From: JAAYJM01 sp964498585
Lineage (GTDB): Bacteria > Bacteroidota > Ignavibacteria > Kapaibacteriales > UBA2268
Direction: 5' to 3'
Length of the DNA: 64,000 nt
Assembly: GCA_964498585.1 (NCBI GenBank)
Contig: CAZCHH010000006.1
Location: 1-64,000, forward strand
In this document: positions 55,445 through 64,000 of the stretch, one piece after another
Position numbering within the stretch: the stretch's first letter is position 1
How the letters are laid out: every line of letters begins with the position of its first letter
Program-made: the position numbers and the translations under genes
The notes under the pieces: model-generated
What the model saw: only the letters and a program-made list of their open reading frames with translations
Told to the model about the DNA's origin: nothing
Database searches by the model: none

Positions 55445-57661
55445 ATGATTTCATTCTATACAAAATACATTTCAAATATCTGCCATAGCATTGAGCTTGA
55501 TACTAACAATATAAACAGTAAAAATATTATATTTATAAATGGTACTTTTGGTACCGGGAAAAGCATTTTAGTTAGAAAAATAGAAGATGAGCTTGTTGCC
55601 CGAAATATTGTTGATGCAGTAATCAAATTTGATGATGCTGAAAATATTAGTTTTCTAACTGAATTTATAAGAAAAGCACTAAATAATTTCTATTCTATAG
55701 AAGATAATAATTCTACACAATTTTCTTTCTCTGAAACAAATTATAATTTAATTACCTATAATGATTTATTGAACAATTTAAACAATATCAATCCGGTATT
55801 AACGCAACTATATCTTAAACATAATGTATTACAGTCATATTCTGATGTTAGCAGTAATGATGAAAATTTAGAAAGTACCAATTTTTTTATTAAAGAAGAA
55901 ATTGAGAAAATATATCAAAAAAAAGGCGAACGCAGATTGTTATTGGAAAATCAGAAAGTAGTTGTAGAGTCATTAATTGTAGATTTGATGAGTTACTTTT
56001 TTTCTGCTGTTTTAAATGGAGTTGAAAACCTTGATTTATCTGGTTTTCATAAAAGAAAAATTGTTTTTGTTATAGATAATTACGAATACATATTCGGTAG
56101 CATTAATAAATGGCTTGCTGAATATTTCTTTCATTATTGTTATAATCTAAATTTCGGTGATTTTATTAACTACAAAATAGATGTAATTAATCCCCAGGCA
56201 AAAATTTCTGACTATTTTGATTTTAGATTCATCATTGCTTCAAGAGAAAACTTAACTGATTTTCTACCAAAGTACTTTTCAAATTATTCTGAAATGGCAG
56301 AAATTTATAGATTAGAACCAATGACAGCAATACAATTTAAGAATTATTTAATCGCTCAAGACATCAAATTAGGAAATTACGAAAAAGATATTTACGATAT
56401 AACAAGCGGAATCCCTTCGCTAATTAATTATACACTCGAAACTATAAATCAAATTCAAGGTGATTTTAATTGTTCTTTAGTGTATCTTTTTGCTTATGAA
56501 AGCATTTTGAAACATAAATCTGAAGAGCAAAAAGAATGGATTAAATGCGCTGCCTTCCTCAGTGAAATTGAACCAAATGCTTTGCGTTGCTTCCCTTTAA
56601 TCAACAAAGAATACAAGAGAGCTTATGATTATTTTTGCAAATCCACTGAACTTTCTTATCTTACAAAAAATACAAATAAATTAAAACTCAATAAAATAAT
56701 AAAAAAATACATTAATGATGCAGTCAAAATAAATTCACCACATATAGCAAATAATTACGAAGAAATTGCAAGTTCATATAGTAGTTTGAAAGATTTACTA
56801 AATAAGTTTGATAGCTCAGAAATCGAAATTTTAAAGGATTTAGCTTATTTTAAATGCTTTAATTATCCTGAAACAATTAATGAATGGTTCGGCAGTAATT
56901 CACAAGCTGCTTTTGAACTTATAGAAAATTATCCTGATTTGTTTACTAAAAACAAACTCACATATAGCTTAAAACAGGACATTGCATATAAATTTCTTAA
57001 ATTCAATAAATTAATAGAAGGCAATTTATTTGAAAAAAAAATTGATGAAATTAAAAAACGCTGGATTAATTATTCTAATTGTATTTTTACAGAAAACTCT
57101 GATTTAGTTGAAAAACAAAATAATCTTGTTGATGAATTAAACAATATTCAAGCAAAAGTTAATGAAAATGAACAAATAATCGGTGATACTTCTGCTTCTA
57201 TTGTCGAGATGGAAAAAGAATTAAAAAAGGATACTGACAAGTTTAAAAAATTTAATATAAAAGAGCAAAAAAAATATGCTAAATATTGTATCTCAATTGC
57301 CTTAATTTCACTTTTTATAAAAATTTTCATTTCTGAACTGTTTCCTGAAGCACTTGATTACAGTACTTTAGCATTCATAAACGTAGCTTGTAATTTTTTT
57401 GCTATTACTTCAACAGTTCTATTTTTATTCTTTTTTATCAGGTTATTCATTTTAAATTCCAATAAAAAAGATATTAGCTTATTAAAATTCAAAATCTCTA
57501 GCTTAAAAGATGATATAAAAGAACTATATAACCAAATTGAAGACAAAAAAAATGAAAATTATGATTTAAAGATTAAAATATATGAAACAGAAAATCAAAT
57601 AGTAAGAATAAAAGAAAAAATATCGAAGAATACAGAATTTTTGGAAGAATCTTATATTTAA
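55445..57661 (+). CDS. orphan P-loop NTPase with C-terminal coiled coils and membrane hairpin
   Basis: 738 residues. Walker A is GTFGTGKS (33-40), Walker B VFVIDNYE (about 207-213), and FRFIIASREN fits sensor 1. An all-helical region (about 320-540) follows, as in STAND or AAA-type ATPases. Residues 550-612 are coiled coil, two membrane helices lie at about 617-634 and 646-672, and a second coiled coil fills the C-terminus. This would be an ATPase head on a membrane-anchored antiparallel coil, a form seen in some defence or KAP-like NTPases. No partner effector is adjacent. Function is unknown. Confidence 0.7.
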   Translation: MISFYTKYISNICHSIELDTNNINSKNIIFINGTFGTGKSILVRKIEDELVARNIVDAVIKFDDAENISFLTEFIRKALNNFYSIEDNNSTQFSFSETNYNLITYNDLLNNLNNINPVLTQLYLKHNVLQSYSDVSSNDENLESTNFFIKEEIEKIYQKKGERRLLLENQKVVVESLIVDLMSYFFSAVLNGVENLDLSGFHKRKIVFVIDNYEYIFGSINKWLAEYFFHYCYNLNFGDFINYKIDVINPQAKISDYFDFRFIIASRENLTDFLPKYFSNYSEMAEIYRLEPMTAIQFKNYLIAQDIKLGNYEKDIYDITSGIPSLINYTLETINQIQGDFNCSLVYLFAYESILKHKSEEQKEWIKCAAFLSEIEPNALRCFPLINKEYKRAYDYFCKSTELSYLTKNTNKLKLNKIIKKYINDAVKINSPHIANNYEEIASSYSSLKDLLNKFDSSEIEILKDLAYFKCFNYPETINEWFGSNSQAAFELIENYPDLFTKNKLTYSLKQDIAYKFLKFNKLIEGNLFEKKIDEIKKRWINYSNCIFTENSDLVEKQNNLVDELNNIQAKVNENEQIIGDTSASIVEMEKELKKDTDKFKKFNIKEQKKYAKYCISIALISLFIKIFISELFPEALDYSTLAFINVACNFFAITSTVLFLFFFIRLFILNSNKKDISLLKFKISSLKDDIKELYNQIEDKKNENYDLKIKIYETENQIVRIKEKISKNTEFLEESYI

Positions 57662-57766
57662 ATAAGTTAAAAATCTTAAAAATTAGCTATTCTTAAATGA
57701 ATGTATTAGTGTGTTTAGATTTTATATCAATTAAAAAACTTTTCAATATAGGAAAATAAACTTAGT

Positions 57767-57799
57767 AGTCATCAGATAACTGCCAGTAATCGGATGACT
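57767..57799. repeat. imperfect palindrome of the TCATCCGATGA family
   Basis: AGTCATC (57767-57773) pairs with GATGACT (57793-57799), with most of the loop also pairing. A second imperfect palindrome TCAACCGTCGGATT...GTTGA lies at 57807-57834. Confidence 0.45.
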
Positions 57800-57931
57800 T
57801 CTTCTTTCAACCGTCGGATTAGTCTGATAGTTGATAAAACCAAAATGAATTGGTGCATTAGACAAAATGACAGTTCATAATAGAATTTACATTATATCTA
57901 CCAAACAAATTTTTAATTCTTTTATAATAAG

Positions 57932-59887
57932 ATGAAAAGCACTATACTTTTCCTGTTTATTTTAGGAATATTTTTCAATTCTTTTCTATTTGCTCAGGAA
58001 CAGCAATCGGAAATACTTGAAGAATACTTAGAGCAAGATGCTGAAGAAAATGAAGCATCTGAATTTTTCGATGAATTGGAAATTTATCTGACAAATCCTC
58101 TAAATTTAAGAAATACAAGTATAAGACAACTTTCCAAATTACCAGAGATTTCAGTAAATCTTGCATCAAAAATACTTCGTTTAGTAAAAAAGCAAAACTA
58201 CACTTCAATAGACAAAATTGCCGACACGCTCAATCTTTCTTTCAAACAAATCAGAATTTTGAAACTACTTACAACAATTGATGATGTTGAATCAAAAAAC
58301 CAAAAAGTCAAAATTAAATATAGAGCAAGAAATAAAATTGATTTTAATGAAGCTAAGGGCTTTGAAAACGGAAAGTATCTAGGAAGTCATCTCTCATTAT
58401 ATCAAAGATTTAATACTGAAAAAGACAATTTTAAAATTGGTTTTCTTACTAAGAAAAATGCCGGAGAAAAATCCTTGGCTGAGTTTTATTCCGGCTACTT
58501 TGCTGCGGATTTTGATAATCTAAAAGTGCTAATAGGAGATTATTCTTTAAGGCAGGGTATGGGAAATTTGCTTTGGAGCAACTACCGCAATTCAAAAAGC
58601 AGCGATGTAATTTCACCTGCAATGCAATACAGAAGCGGTTTTTTGCCATATCGTTCTTCAACTGATTATAAATTCTTCAGAGGTGCCGCCCTTGATTATA
58701 AATTATATTTAACAGACAGCTCCAATCTTTCTTTTTCTCTTTCATACTCAAAAATTAATCGCTCTGCAGCAATTGATACAGCTCTCGGAATAGTAACTTC
58801 TATTTATACTGCCGGCTATTACAGGACAGAAACAGAAATTGCAAAAAAGAGAAAACTAAAAGAAACCTGTTTTAGCAGTTCATTGCAGTATGAAAATAAA
58901 AATTTATCTATTGGCGCAACAGTTTTGAATTTAAATTATGAATACCCAATAGAAAGCAAAGCAAAAACAGCTTTCTCTGGAAAAGAAGGGCTACTCGGCT
59001 CGCTTTATTCAATGTATAATTCAGAAAATTTTTCTATTGCATTTGAAGCAAGCCGTGATGCTAAGCATAATTTGGGATTAAAAACTGGTTCAATCTTTAA
59101 AATTGAAGATGTAGAACTATCTTTTCATTATCGTAATTTTTCGTCTGAATTCCGCTCGCCATTCGGCACAATATTCGGCGAAACTTACGCACCCAGCAAT
59201 GAAACTGGCTTTTATACCGGAGTAAAATGGTATGTAAATCAAAAATTTATACTTTCAAACTACTTTGATATTTGGAAAACCCATACTAAAACCTATACTT
59301 TACCGATTAGCCAGAAAGGTATTGAGCTATTCTCTGAAGCTAATTACCTGTTCGGTTCTGATTTTGAATTACTTGCCAGAATAAAATACGAAAACAAAAC
59401 CGATGCAATTACTATTGATAAAATTAAAAGCACATTTCAAAAGGGAAAATATTCATTTAGAGTAGAATTAAAATATCAAATTGATGAACTTACGCGTTTA
59501 AGATTGAGAAATGAAGATTGCTTAATTACTTATGAAGATTTAAAGGCAAACGAAATTGGAATGCTCTTTTTCTGCGATTTGCAAAGGAAAATCTTTTCTA
59601 ATTTAAATTTATATGGACGTTTGACTTATTTTTCTACAGATAGCTACGATTCGGCAATTTGGCAGTATGAAGCCAGCCCCAGCGGCTATTCTGTTAGCTA
59701 TGCTCTTTATGGGCAGGGAATCAGAGCGTTCCTCGGATTTGAATATGCGCTATTAAACATTTTGGAATTTAGTGCAAAATATACCATATTAAGTAAAAAT
59801 TTCGTTGAAAGCATTGGTAGTGGTTTAGATGAGATTCAAGGAAGCAGTAAGCAGCAGCTATTCTTTCAAATTGATGTAAGGTTTTAA
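57932..59887 (+). CDS. helix-hairpin-helix outer-membrane protein
   Basis: 651 residues. After a signal peptide (1-21) and a Glu-rich stretch, residues about 58-115 form one or two HhH units (NLRNTSIRQLSKLPEISVNL and KIADTLNLSFKQIRILKLL). The remaining 500 residues are alternating beta strands ending in an aromatic (QLFFQIDVRF), as for an outer-membrane barrel. HhH units normally bind DNA non-specifically, as in ComEA. A barrel with a periplasmic HhH could act in DNA uptake or bind wall or nucleic acid; this is speculative. Similar proteins are widespread in Bacteroidota. Confidence 0.75.
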   Translation: MKSTILFLFILGIFFNSFLFAQEQQSEILEEYLEQDAEENEASEFFDELEIYLTNPLNLRNTSIRQLSKLPEISVNLASKILRLVKKQNYTSIDKIADTLNLSFKQIRILKLLTTIDDVESKNQKVKIKYRARNKIDFNEAKGFENGKYLGSHLSLYQRFNTEKDNFKIGFLTKKNAGEKSLAEFYSGYFAADFDNLKVLIGDYSLRQGMGNLLWSNYRNSKSSDVISPAMQYRSGFLPYRSSTDYKFFRGAALDYKLYLTDSSNLSFSLSYSKINRSAAIDTALGIVTSIYTAGYYRTETEIAKKRKLKETCFSSSLQYENKNLSIGATVLNLNYEYPIESKAKTAFSGKEGLLGSLYSMYNSENFSIAFEASRDAKHNLGLKTGSIFKIEDVELSFHYRNFSSEFRSPFGTIFGETYAPSNETGFYTGVKWYVNQKFILSNYFDIWKTHTKTYTLPISQKGIELFSEANYLFGSDFELLARIKYENKTDAITIDKIKSTFQKGKYSFRVELKYQIDELTRLRLRNEDCLITYEDLKANEIGMLFFCDLQRKIFSNLNLYGRLTYFSTDSYDSAIWQYEASPSGYSVSYALYGQGIRAFLGFEYALLNILEFSAKYTILSKNFVESIGSGLDEIQGSSKQQLFFQIDVRF

Positions 59888-59971
59888 GCAAGCCATACGA
59901 ACAGCAAAAAGATTGCATAACAAGAATATACAAGCCATACGAACAGTTGTTGCTCGTATGACATAAAAAAT
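59887..59971. repeat. short direct repeat and palindrome
   Basis: GCAAGCCATACGAACAG-like units occur at 59888-59904 and 59931-59946. The second is followed by its inverted partner CTCGTATG (59953-59960), giving CATACGA...TCGTATG. The same CTCGTATGAC unit occurs at 3437-3446. Possibly a hairpin after the HhH protein gene. Confidence 0.45.
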
Positions 59972-60017
59972 ATTTTTAAAAAAATAAAATTTATTTATTT
60001 TTTTTTTAAATAATTCA

Positions 60018-60032
60018 TTTTTTTTTTTTTTT
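60018..60032. repeat. 15-T homopolymer run upstream of a secreted-protein gene
   Basis: Fifteen consecutive T at 60018-60032, followed by ATATTGCAATTATAG. It lies 171 bases before the ATG of the Cys-rich protein. Runs this long are prone to slippage. The other such run is A15 at 6901-6915. Confidence 0.6.
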
Positions 60033-60120
60033 ATATTGCAATTATAGAAATAAACATGAAAAAAAAGAGAAAAAATATAGAAAAGAAAAAGGAATATTAT
60101 TTAAGATATAGAAAAAAAAT

Positions 60121-60158
60121 CCCCCGCCTTTTTGGTTTCGAGCTATAAAAAGCAGGGG
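60121..60158 (+). promoter_or_regulatory. GC-rich leader hairpin of the Cys-rich protein gene
   Basis: CCCCCGCCTTTTT pairs with AAAAAGCAGGGG (60147-60158) with a small bulge, in a leader that is otherwise almost pure A/T. A ribosome site AAGGAG (60189-60194) and the ATG follow. It may stabilise or control the mRNA. Confidence 0.45.
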
Positions 60159-60203
60159 CAAATTAACATATAATTTATAAACAAATTTAAGGAGAAATGC
60201 TTT

Positions 60204-60794
60204 ATGAAAAAAGCATTATTTTTACTAGCGTTATTAATAATTGTATTTTCTAACGTTAAAGCTTGTCCAGATGGTTGGGCTGAATCAGCAAGAGAAACTA
60301 TTAATTTTAATGGTTGTACTTATGAGTATATTTATTGCTACGGTATGCTTAATGGTTTCCATTCCATTGCTCTTTCTGAAATCAATGTTGTTTACAATCC
60401 ACCTTTCTGCACTGGTTTGTCTTTTGACCTTAATCCTCAAGAAATTACTGATGCAATTTTAATTCAAATTGCTATTGACCCAGTAATATATAATTGGGCA
60501 GGTTATGATGATATTCCTCCTTGTCCTAGTGGTCTAATGTGTATAATGAGAATGTATGATGCAATTTGCTATAACGGATGGTACACTTATACAAGACTTA
60601 ACAAAGATGGCACAACAACTGTTGTTCAATCAATGAATAAATGCGACGATGAATTAAGGTCTTGTAATGAAACCGTAACAATATGCTGGGAATACGATGA
60701 ATATGGCAATAGAGAATACAAAATAACAAGAGTTGGTAGTTCTTTAATAGGTCCAGAGTGTTTATATCCATGCCACACTAATTGCGAATATTAA
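60204..60794 (+). CDS. secreted cysteine-rich protein of unknown function
   Basis: 196 residues with a signal peptide (1-20, cut near VKACPDG). The mature part has 13 cysteines, spaced throughout (NGCTYEY, IYCYG, PPCPSGLMC, NKCDDELRSCNE, TICWEYDE, PECLYPCHTNCEY), which suggests a disulfide-rich extracellular fold. No sorting domain is visible, so it may leave by another route or stay periplasmic. No family is recognised. It has its own structured leader. Confidence 0.6.
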   Translation: MKKALFLLALLIIVFSNVKACPDGWAESARETINFNGCTYEYIYCYGMLNGFHSIALSEINVVYNPPFCTGLSFDLNPQEITDAILIQIAIDPVIYNWAGYDDIPPCPSGLMCIMRMYDAICYNGWYTYTRLNKDGTTTVVQSMNKCDDELRSCNETVTICWEYDEYGNREYKITRVGSSLIGPECLYPCHTNCEY

Positions 60795-60842
60795 AAAATT
60801 TATGTAAATGCATTTAGTTTTTCAACTTTAACTCTTTTTAAG

Positions 60843-60878
60843 ATAATCAACCATCTGATTAACCCGATGGTTGATTAT
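60843..60878. repeat. palindrome of the ATCAACCAT family
   Basis: ATAATCAACCAT (60843-60854) and ATGGTTGATTAT (60867-60878) are exact complements around CTGATTAACCCG. It shares its core with the palindrome at 5189-5220. Confidence 0.6.
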
Positions 60879-60956
60879 ATAGATGGGAAGCTACTTCACA
60901 ACCTGAACAATTCTGACTATATATTCATTAAACCGAAAACAAAAACGGAGTTTTTT

Positions 60957-62414
60957 ATGAAAAAATTAATCTTTTTGCTTTTAATATTTTTTTCTTATAC
61001 ACTTTTCCCACAAAGTTGGGAATTTATACCTCAGGAAAGTATTCTACAATTTAACGATTCTTATCAGGATTATGGAAAGTTAAATATTGATGAAATATTA
61101 ATAAAAGGTGATTCTGTTGTATTTGTAAGAGTTAACACTGATTCTATTCTTATGATATATGACAAAAATCAAAGAGTATTTTATCATATTTTAAAGAAGA
61201 ATTTTTGGAAATGTCTGAAAAATGATTCTTTGTATAACATTTATAAAGATTTAGGTATTAATAATTTATATTATGATTCAAAAGAGAATTTTTGGTTTAG
61301 CTGTGGTGATAGTATAATACGAGTTACACCAGATACAGCATTTATTTACAGCAATGTTTTTATTAGAGAACTAAATAGCACACATAAAATAAGACCAGCA
61401 AACAGAACCATTAGAAAAATTAAAGAAGACAAACTTGGAAATATTTGGATATATTTGTTTGCTCTTATAAAGGAAAATGATACTACTTGGTCAGAATATA
61501 GAATGCTCTGCAAATATATCAACAATAGAATTGAGACAATTTTTACTACTAAGAATTTTTATCAATTTTCTTCAAAATGTAATTTCGTTTTTGATAATCA
61601 AAATAGGATTTGGTACGTTAATGGCGATACTTGTTATATTATCAAAGACGAATTAGTTGAAAAAAAGTTCAGTACATGGGAAACTAAAGATGGCTATGGT
61701 TATTTTTCTGATTTAGTTATTGATTCAAAAGATAACTTTTACGCTACAAATAATAGTATGCTTCTATTTAAATATAATGGAGATACTTTAATTTCAGATA
61801 GGCGCATATTGGATATTGAAAGATATATTACTTCAATAGGAAATAATTATTGGCTGAGGATTGATAGTTTGGATAATTTATGGGTAATCGGTTATGAAAC
61901 CTGTAACTTATATAAAATTGACAAAGATGGAAATTTAACAACTTACGAAGTTCCCAAAGTAGATACATCTGCAGAAGTAGAGTGGTGCTATAAAGCATTA
62001 ATGGAAATTGACAAAAATGGAAAAATCTGGTTACCTGCTCAAAGTATGGGAAAAAGTTATGGTATTTATATTTTTAATTCAGATACAAATTCAACTGTAG
62101 TAGATGAAAAAATTCGGCATAATACTGCTCTAATGCCAGATGTATGGATATATAACATTTATCCAAACCCGTCTGATAACTTAGTAACACTTGATTTCTT
62201 TTTAGAAAATACTGTAGTTGACCAACTTGAAGTAGATATTTATAATATTATGGGAATGAAAATCAAAGATGTAACTGGACAAATAGACTATGACAGAAGT
62301 CGAATGAGGGCAAATATGAAATTTTCAGTAGCAGAGTTGCCTCGTGGCAGCTATATTGTTTCAGTAAAAGCAGGAAAAAGTAAGAAATTTCAATTACTTT
62401 TAGTAGGCTATTAA
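60957..62414 (+). CDS. T9SS-exported propeller-like protein, paralogue 1
   Basis: 485 residues. I start at the ATG at 60957 because it opens a signal peptide (MKKLIFLLLIFFSYTLFPQ) and follows AACGGAG; an in-frame ATG at 60867 lies in a palindrome arm. Repeated blocks such as NRIWYVNGDTCYIIKDE, KDNFYATNNSMLLFKYNGDT and LDNLWVIGYETCNLYKID look like propeller blades of the two-component-regulator type (N-x-W). The end (NIYPNPSDNLVTLDFF to LLLVGY) is a T9SS type A sorting domain. It is tandem with a close paralogue. Confidence 0.83.
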   Translation: MKKLIFLLLIFFSYTLFPQSWEFIPQESILQFNDSYQDYGKLNIDEILIKGDSVVFVRVNTDSILMIYDKNQRVFYHILKKNFWKCLKNDSLYNIYKDLGINNLYYDSKENFWFSCGDSIIRVTPDTAFIYSNVFIRELNSTHKIRPANRTIRKIKEDKLGNIWIYLFALIKENDTTWSEYRMLCKYINNRIETIFTTKNFYQFSSKCNFVFDNQNRIWYVNGDTCYIIKDELVEKKFSTWETKDGYGYFSDLVIDSKDNFYATNNSMLLFKYNGDTLISDRRILDIERYITSIGNNYWLRIDSLDNLWVIGYETCNLYKIDKDGNLTTYEVPKVDTSAEVEWCYKALMEIDKNGKIWLPAQSMGKSYGIYIFNSDTNSTVVDEKIRHNTALMPDVWIYNIYPNPSDNLVTLDFFLENTVVDQLEVDIYNIMGMKIKDVTGQIDYDRSRMRANMKFSVAELPRGSYIVSVKAGKSKKFQLLLVGY

Positions 62415-62493
62415 GATATATAAAACTTAAGCGAACTTCTTGAAACTCAATGAAAGTTTAAGATAAAACCACAAACCAAAACGGAGTTTTTTT

Positions 62494-63972
62494 ATGAAAA
62501 AATTAATTCTTTTCTTTTTTATATTCTTGTCTTATAATCTATTTTCTCAAAGCTGGGAGTTTATACCACAGGATAGTATTTTAAAATATAATGAAATATA
62601 TCAAAATTATGGAAAATTAAATATCTCTACTATAATTACAAAAGGTGACTCTACAATTTTTGTTAGGTACGATAGAGATACAATACTTATGATTTATGAT
62701 TATAATAAAAAAGAAATGTTTCATATTTTAAAAGAAGATTTTTGGAAGTGTTTAAGAAATGATTCTTTGTATAATATTTACAAAAAGACTAATATTTGGA
62801 ATTTATTTATTGATTCAAAAGGAAATTATTGGTTTACTATTCCTGATACTTTGTATAAGAATACACCTGTTTTTAAAGTTACTCCCGATACAGCATACTT
62901 AATAAATCAAATCTATGTAAGAGAACTTGATAGTTCCATTTATATTACTCCTTTTCCAAATAAAACAATTCATAAATTAAAAGAAGATAAAAATGGAGAT
63001 ATATGGCTTTTTCTTTTGAGCTATATTAGGTTTAATGATTCTCTACATAATGAATTTGAGATTTTATGTAAATATGTGAATAATAGATTTGAAACGATTT
63101 TTATGAAAAAAATCTTTTGGCAGTATGTTTCAAAATGCAATTTCGTTTTTGATAATCAGAATCGGGTTTGGTATGTTGTTGGAGATACCTGCTATATTAT
63201 CAAAGATGAAATCGTAGAAAAGAAGATTAGCACTATGGATGTGAAAGATGGCTATGGCTATTTTTCAGAGTTAGCAATAGATACAAAAGGAAATTTTTTT
63301 GCTACAAATAATAGTTTGATTATATTTAAGTATGATGGTGATTCTTTAACAATAGATAGGCGTATATTAGATATTGAAAGATATTTAACTCATGTAGGGA
63401 GTTATCCTTATAGGATGCGGATTGATAGTTTAGATAATCTATGGCTTTTTGGTTACGAAACATGCAATTTATATAAAATTGACAAGGAAGGAAATTTAAC
63501 TACTTACGATGTTCCAAAAGTTGATACATCAGCAGAAGTCGAATGGTGCTATAAAATGTATATGGAAGTGGATAGGCACGGAAGATTATGGATACCAGCT
63601 CAAAGCATGGGGAAAAGCTATGGTATCTTTATTTTCAATCCAGACACAACAACAAGCGTAGAGGAGCATATAAATTCAAACACTCCCGGAATGCCAGACG
63701 TAAAAGTTTATAAAATTTATCCCAACCCAGCGGATAATATAGTTACGCTTGAATTTTTTATATATTATGACGTAGTTGACCAGCTTGAAGTAGGTATTTA
63801 TAATATTATGGGAATGAAAATCAAAGATGTAACTGGACAAATAGACTACGACAGAAGTCGAATGAGGGCAAATCTCAAGTTTTCAGTAGCAGATTTGCCT
63901 CGTGGTAGCTATATTGTTTCAGTAAAAGCAGGGAAAACCAGTTCGTATAAATTGTTGCTGGTTGGTTATTAA
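62494..63972 (+). CDS. T9SS-exported propeller-like protein, paralogue 2
   Basis: 492 residues with the same plan as its upstream neighbour: signal peptide MKKLILFFFIFLSYNLFSQ, propeller-like blades (NRVWYVVGDTCYIIKDE; LDNLWLFGYETCNLYKID) and a type A sorting domain. The leader AAAACGGAGTTTTTTTATG is nearly identical. In the sorting domain the DNA is almost identical to paralogue 1, while the earlier parts are clearly more diverged. The bases after the stop again resemble those after paralogue 1, so a third copy may follow outside the window. Confidence 0.83.
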   Translation: MKKLILFFFIFLSYNLFSQSWEFIPQDSILKYNEIYQNYGKLNISTIITKGDSTIFVRYDRDTILMIYDYNKKEMFHILKEDFWKCLRNDSLYNIYKKTNIWNLFIDSKGNYWFTIPDTLYKNTPVFKVTPDTAYLINQIYVRELDSSIYITPFPNKTIHKLKEDKNGDIWLFLLSYIRFNDSLHNEFEILCKYVNNRFETIFMKKIFWQYVSKCNFVFDNQNRVWYVVGDTCYIIKDEIVEKKISTMDVKDGYGYFSELAIDTKGNFFATNNSLIIFKYDGDSLTIDRRILDIERYLTHVGSYPYRMRIDSLDNLWLFGYETCNLYKIDKEGNLTTYDVPKVDTSAEVEWCYKMYMEVDRHGRLWIPAQSMGKSYGIFIFNPDTTTSVEEHINSNTPGMPDVKVYKIYPNPADNIVTLEFFIYYDVVDQLEVGIYNIMGMKIKDVTGQIDYDRSRMRANLKFSVADLPRGSYIVSVKAGKTSSYKLLLVGY

Positions 63973-64000
63973 AATGTTTTAAACTTAAGCAAAACTTCTT

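Noticed and set aside
60867..60956. An N-terminal extension of the first tandem cargo protein starting at the ATG at 60867
   Set aside because: That ATG lies in a palindrome arm and would bury the signal peptide 30 residues inside; the ATG at 60957 has the same leader as its paralogue.
1..64000. CRISPR arrays, rRNA genes, prophage or a transposase
   Set aside because: No regularly spaced repeats, rRNA sequence, phage structural genes or DDE/HUH transposase proteins are visible.

Overview
The window is AT-rich, gene-dense bacterial DNA. It most resembles the Bacteroidota/Chlorobiota/Ignavibacteriota group, possibly a Kapabacteria- or Ignavibacteria-like lineage; the phylum is an inference. 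The grounds are a type IX secretion system (T9SS) locus (PorU sortase, PorV, giant SprA), several exported proteins ending in T9SS type A sorting domains, and promoters of the Bacteroidota TTG-N19/20-TAnnTTTG type in front of tRNA genes.

Layout. 1-79 is the end of a dispersed repeat. 301-3144 encodes the DNA translocase FtsK. 3454-6744 (minus) holds exported and membrane proteins of unknown role: a thioredoxin-like protein with a propeller-like partner, a small membrane protein, a gene remnant and a lipoprotein. 7080-14387 is a tight six-gene operon for a complex I/group 4 hydrogenase-like membrane complex whose catalytic subunits have lost the NiFe and proximal Fe-S cysteines (Ehr-like). 14526-15199 is a HEPN/nucleotidyltransferase pair with the HEPN gene broken by a stop codon. 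15448-18283 carries rnr and tsaB, followed by a large T9SS cargo protein, tRNA-Thr, pdxH, tRNA-Val and a two-gene cytochrome b/ferredoxin module.

24812-29860 is a seven-PAS hybrid histidine kinase. 30331-36976 holds an NlpC/P60 peptidase, a nitrilase-family hydrolase, a TorF-like outer-membrane protein, a lone ABC sugar permease, maf and murA. 36975-38489 is a toxin-antitoxin island with an intact HepT/MntA pair, a DUF4258/DUF2283-like pair and two gene remnants. rsgA and tRNA-Pro follow.

40173-54230 is the T9SS block: lipoprotein, porU, porV, a CHAD-domain gene and sprA. Then come thiamine pyrophosphokinase, an orphan membrane-tethered P-loop NTPase, an HhH/outer-membrane protein, a cysteine-rich secreted protein and two tandem T9SS cargo paralogues at the right edge. 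SprA, PorV and PorU would export and process the cargo proteins at 18629, 60957 and 62494.

The intergenic DNA is rich in structure: three full copies and one partial copy of a 150-160 bp MITE-like element with inverted ends, at least two families of 30-nt palindromes, a 51-54 bp element placed upstream of two unrelated genes, and two 15-nt homopolymer runs in leader regions. I saw no CRISPR array, rRNA, transposase or prophage.
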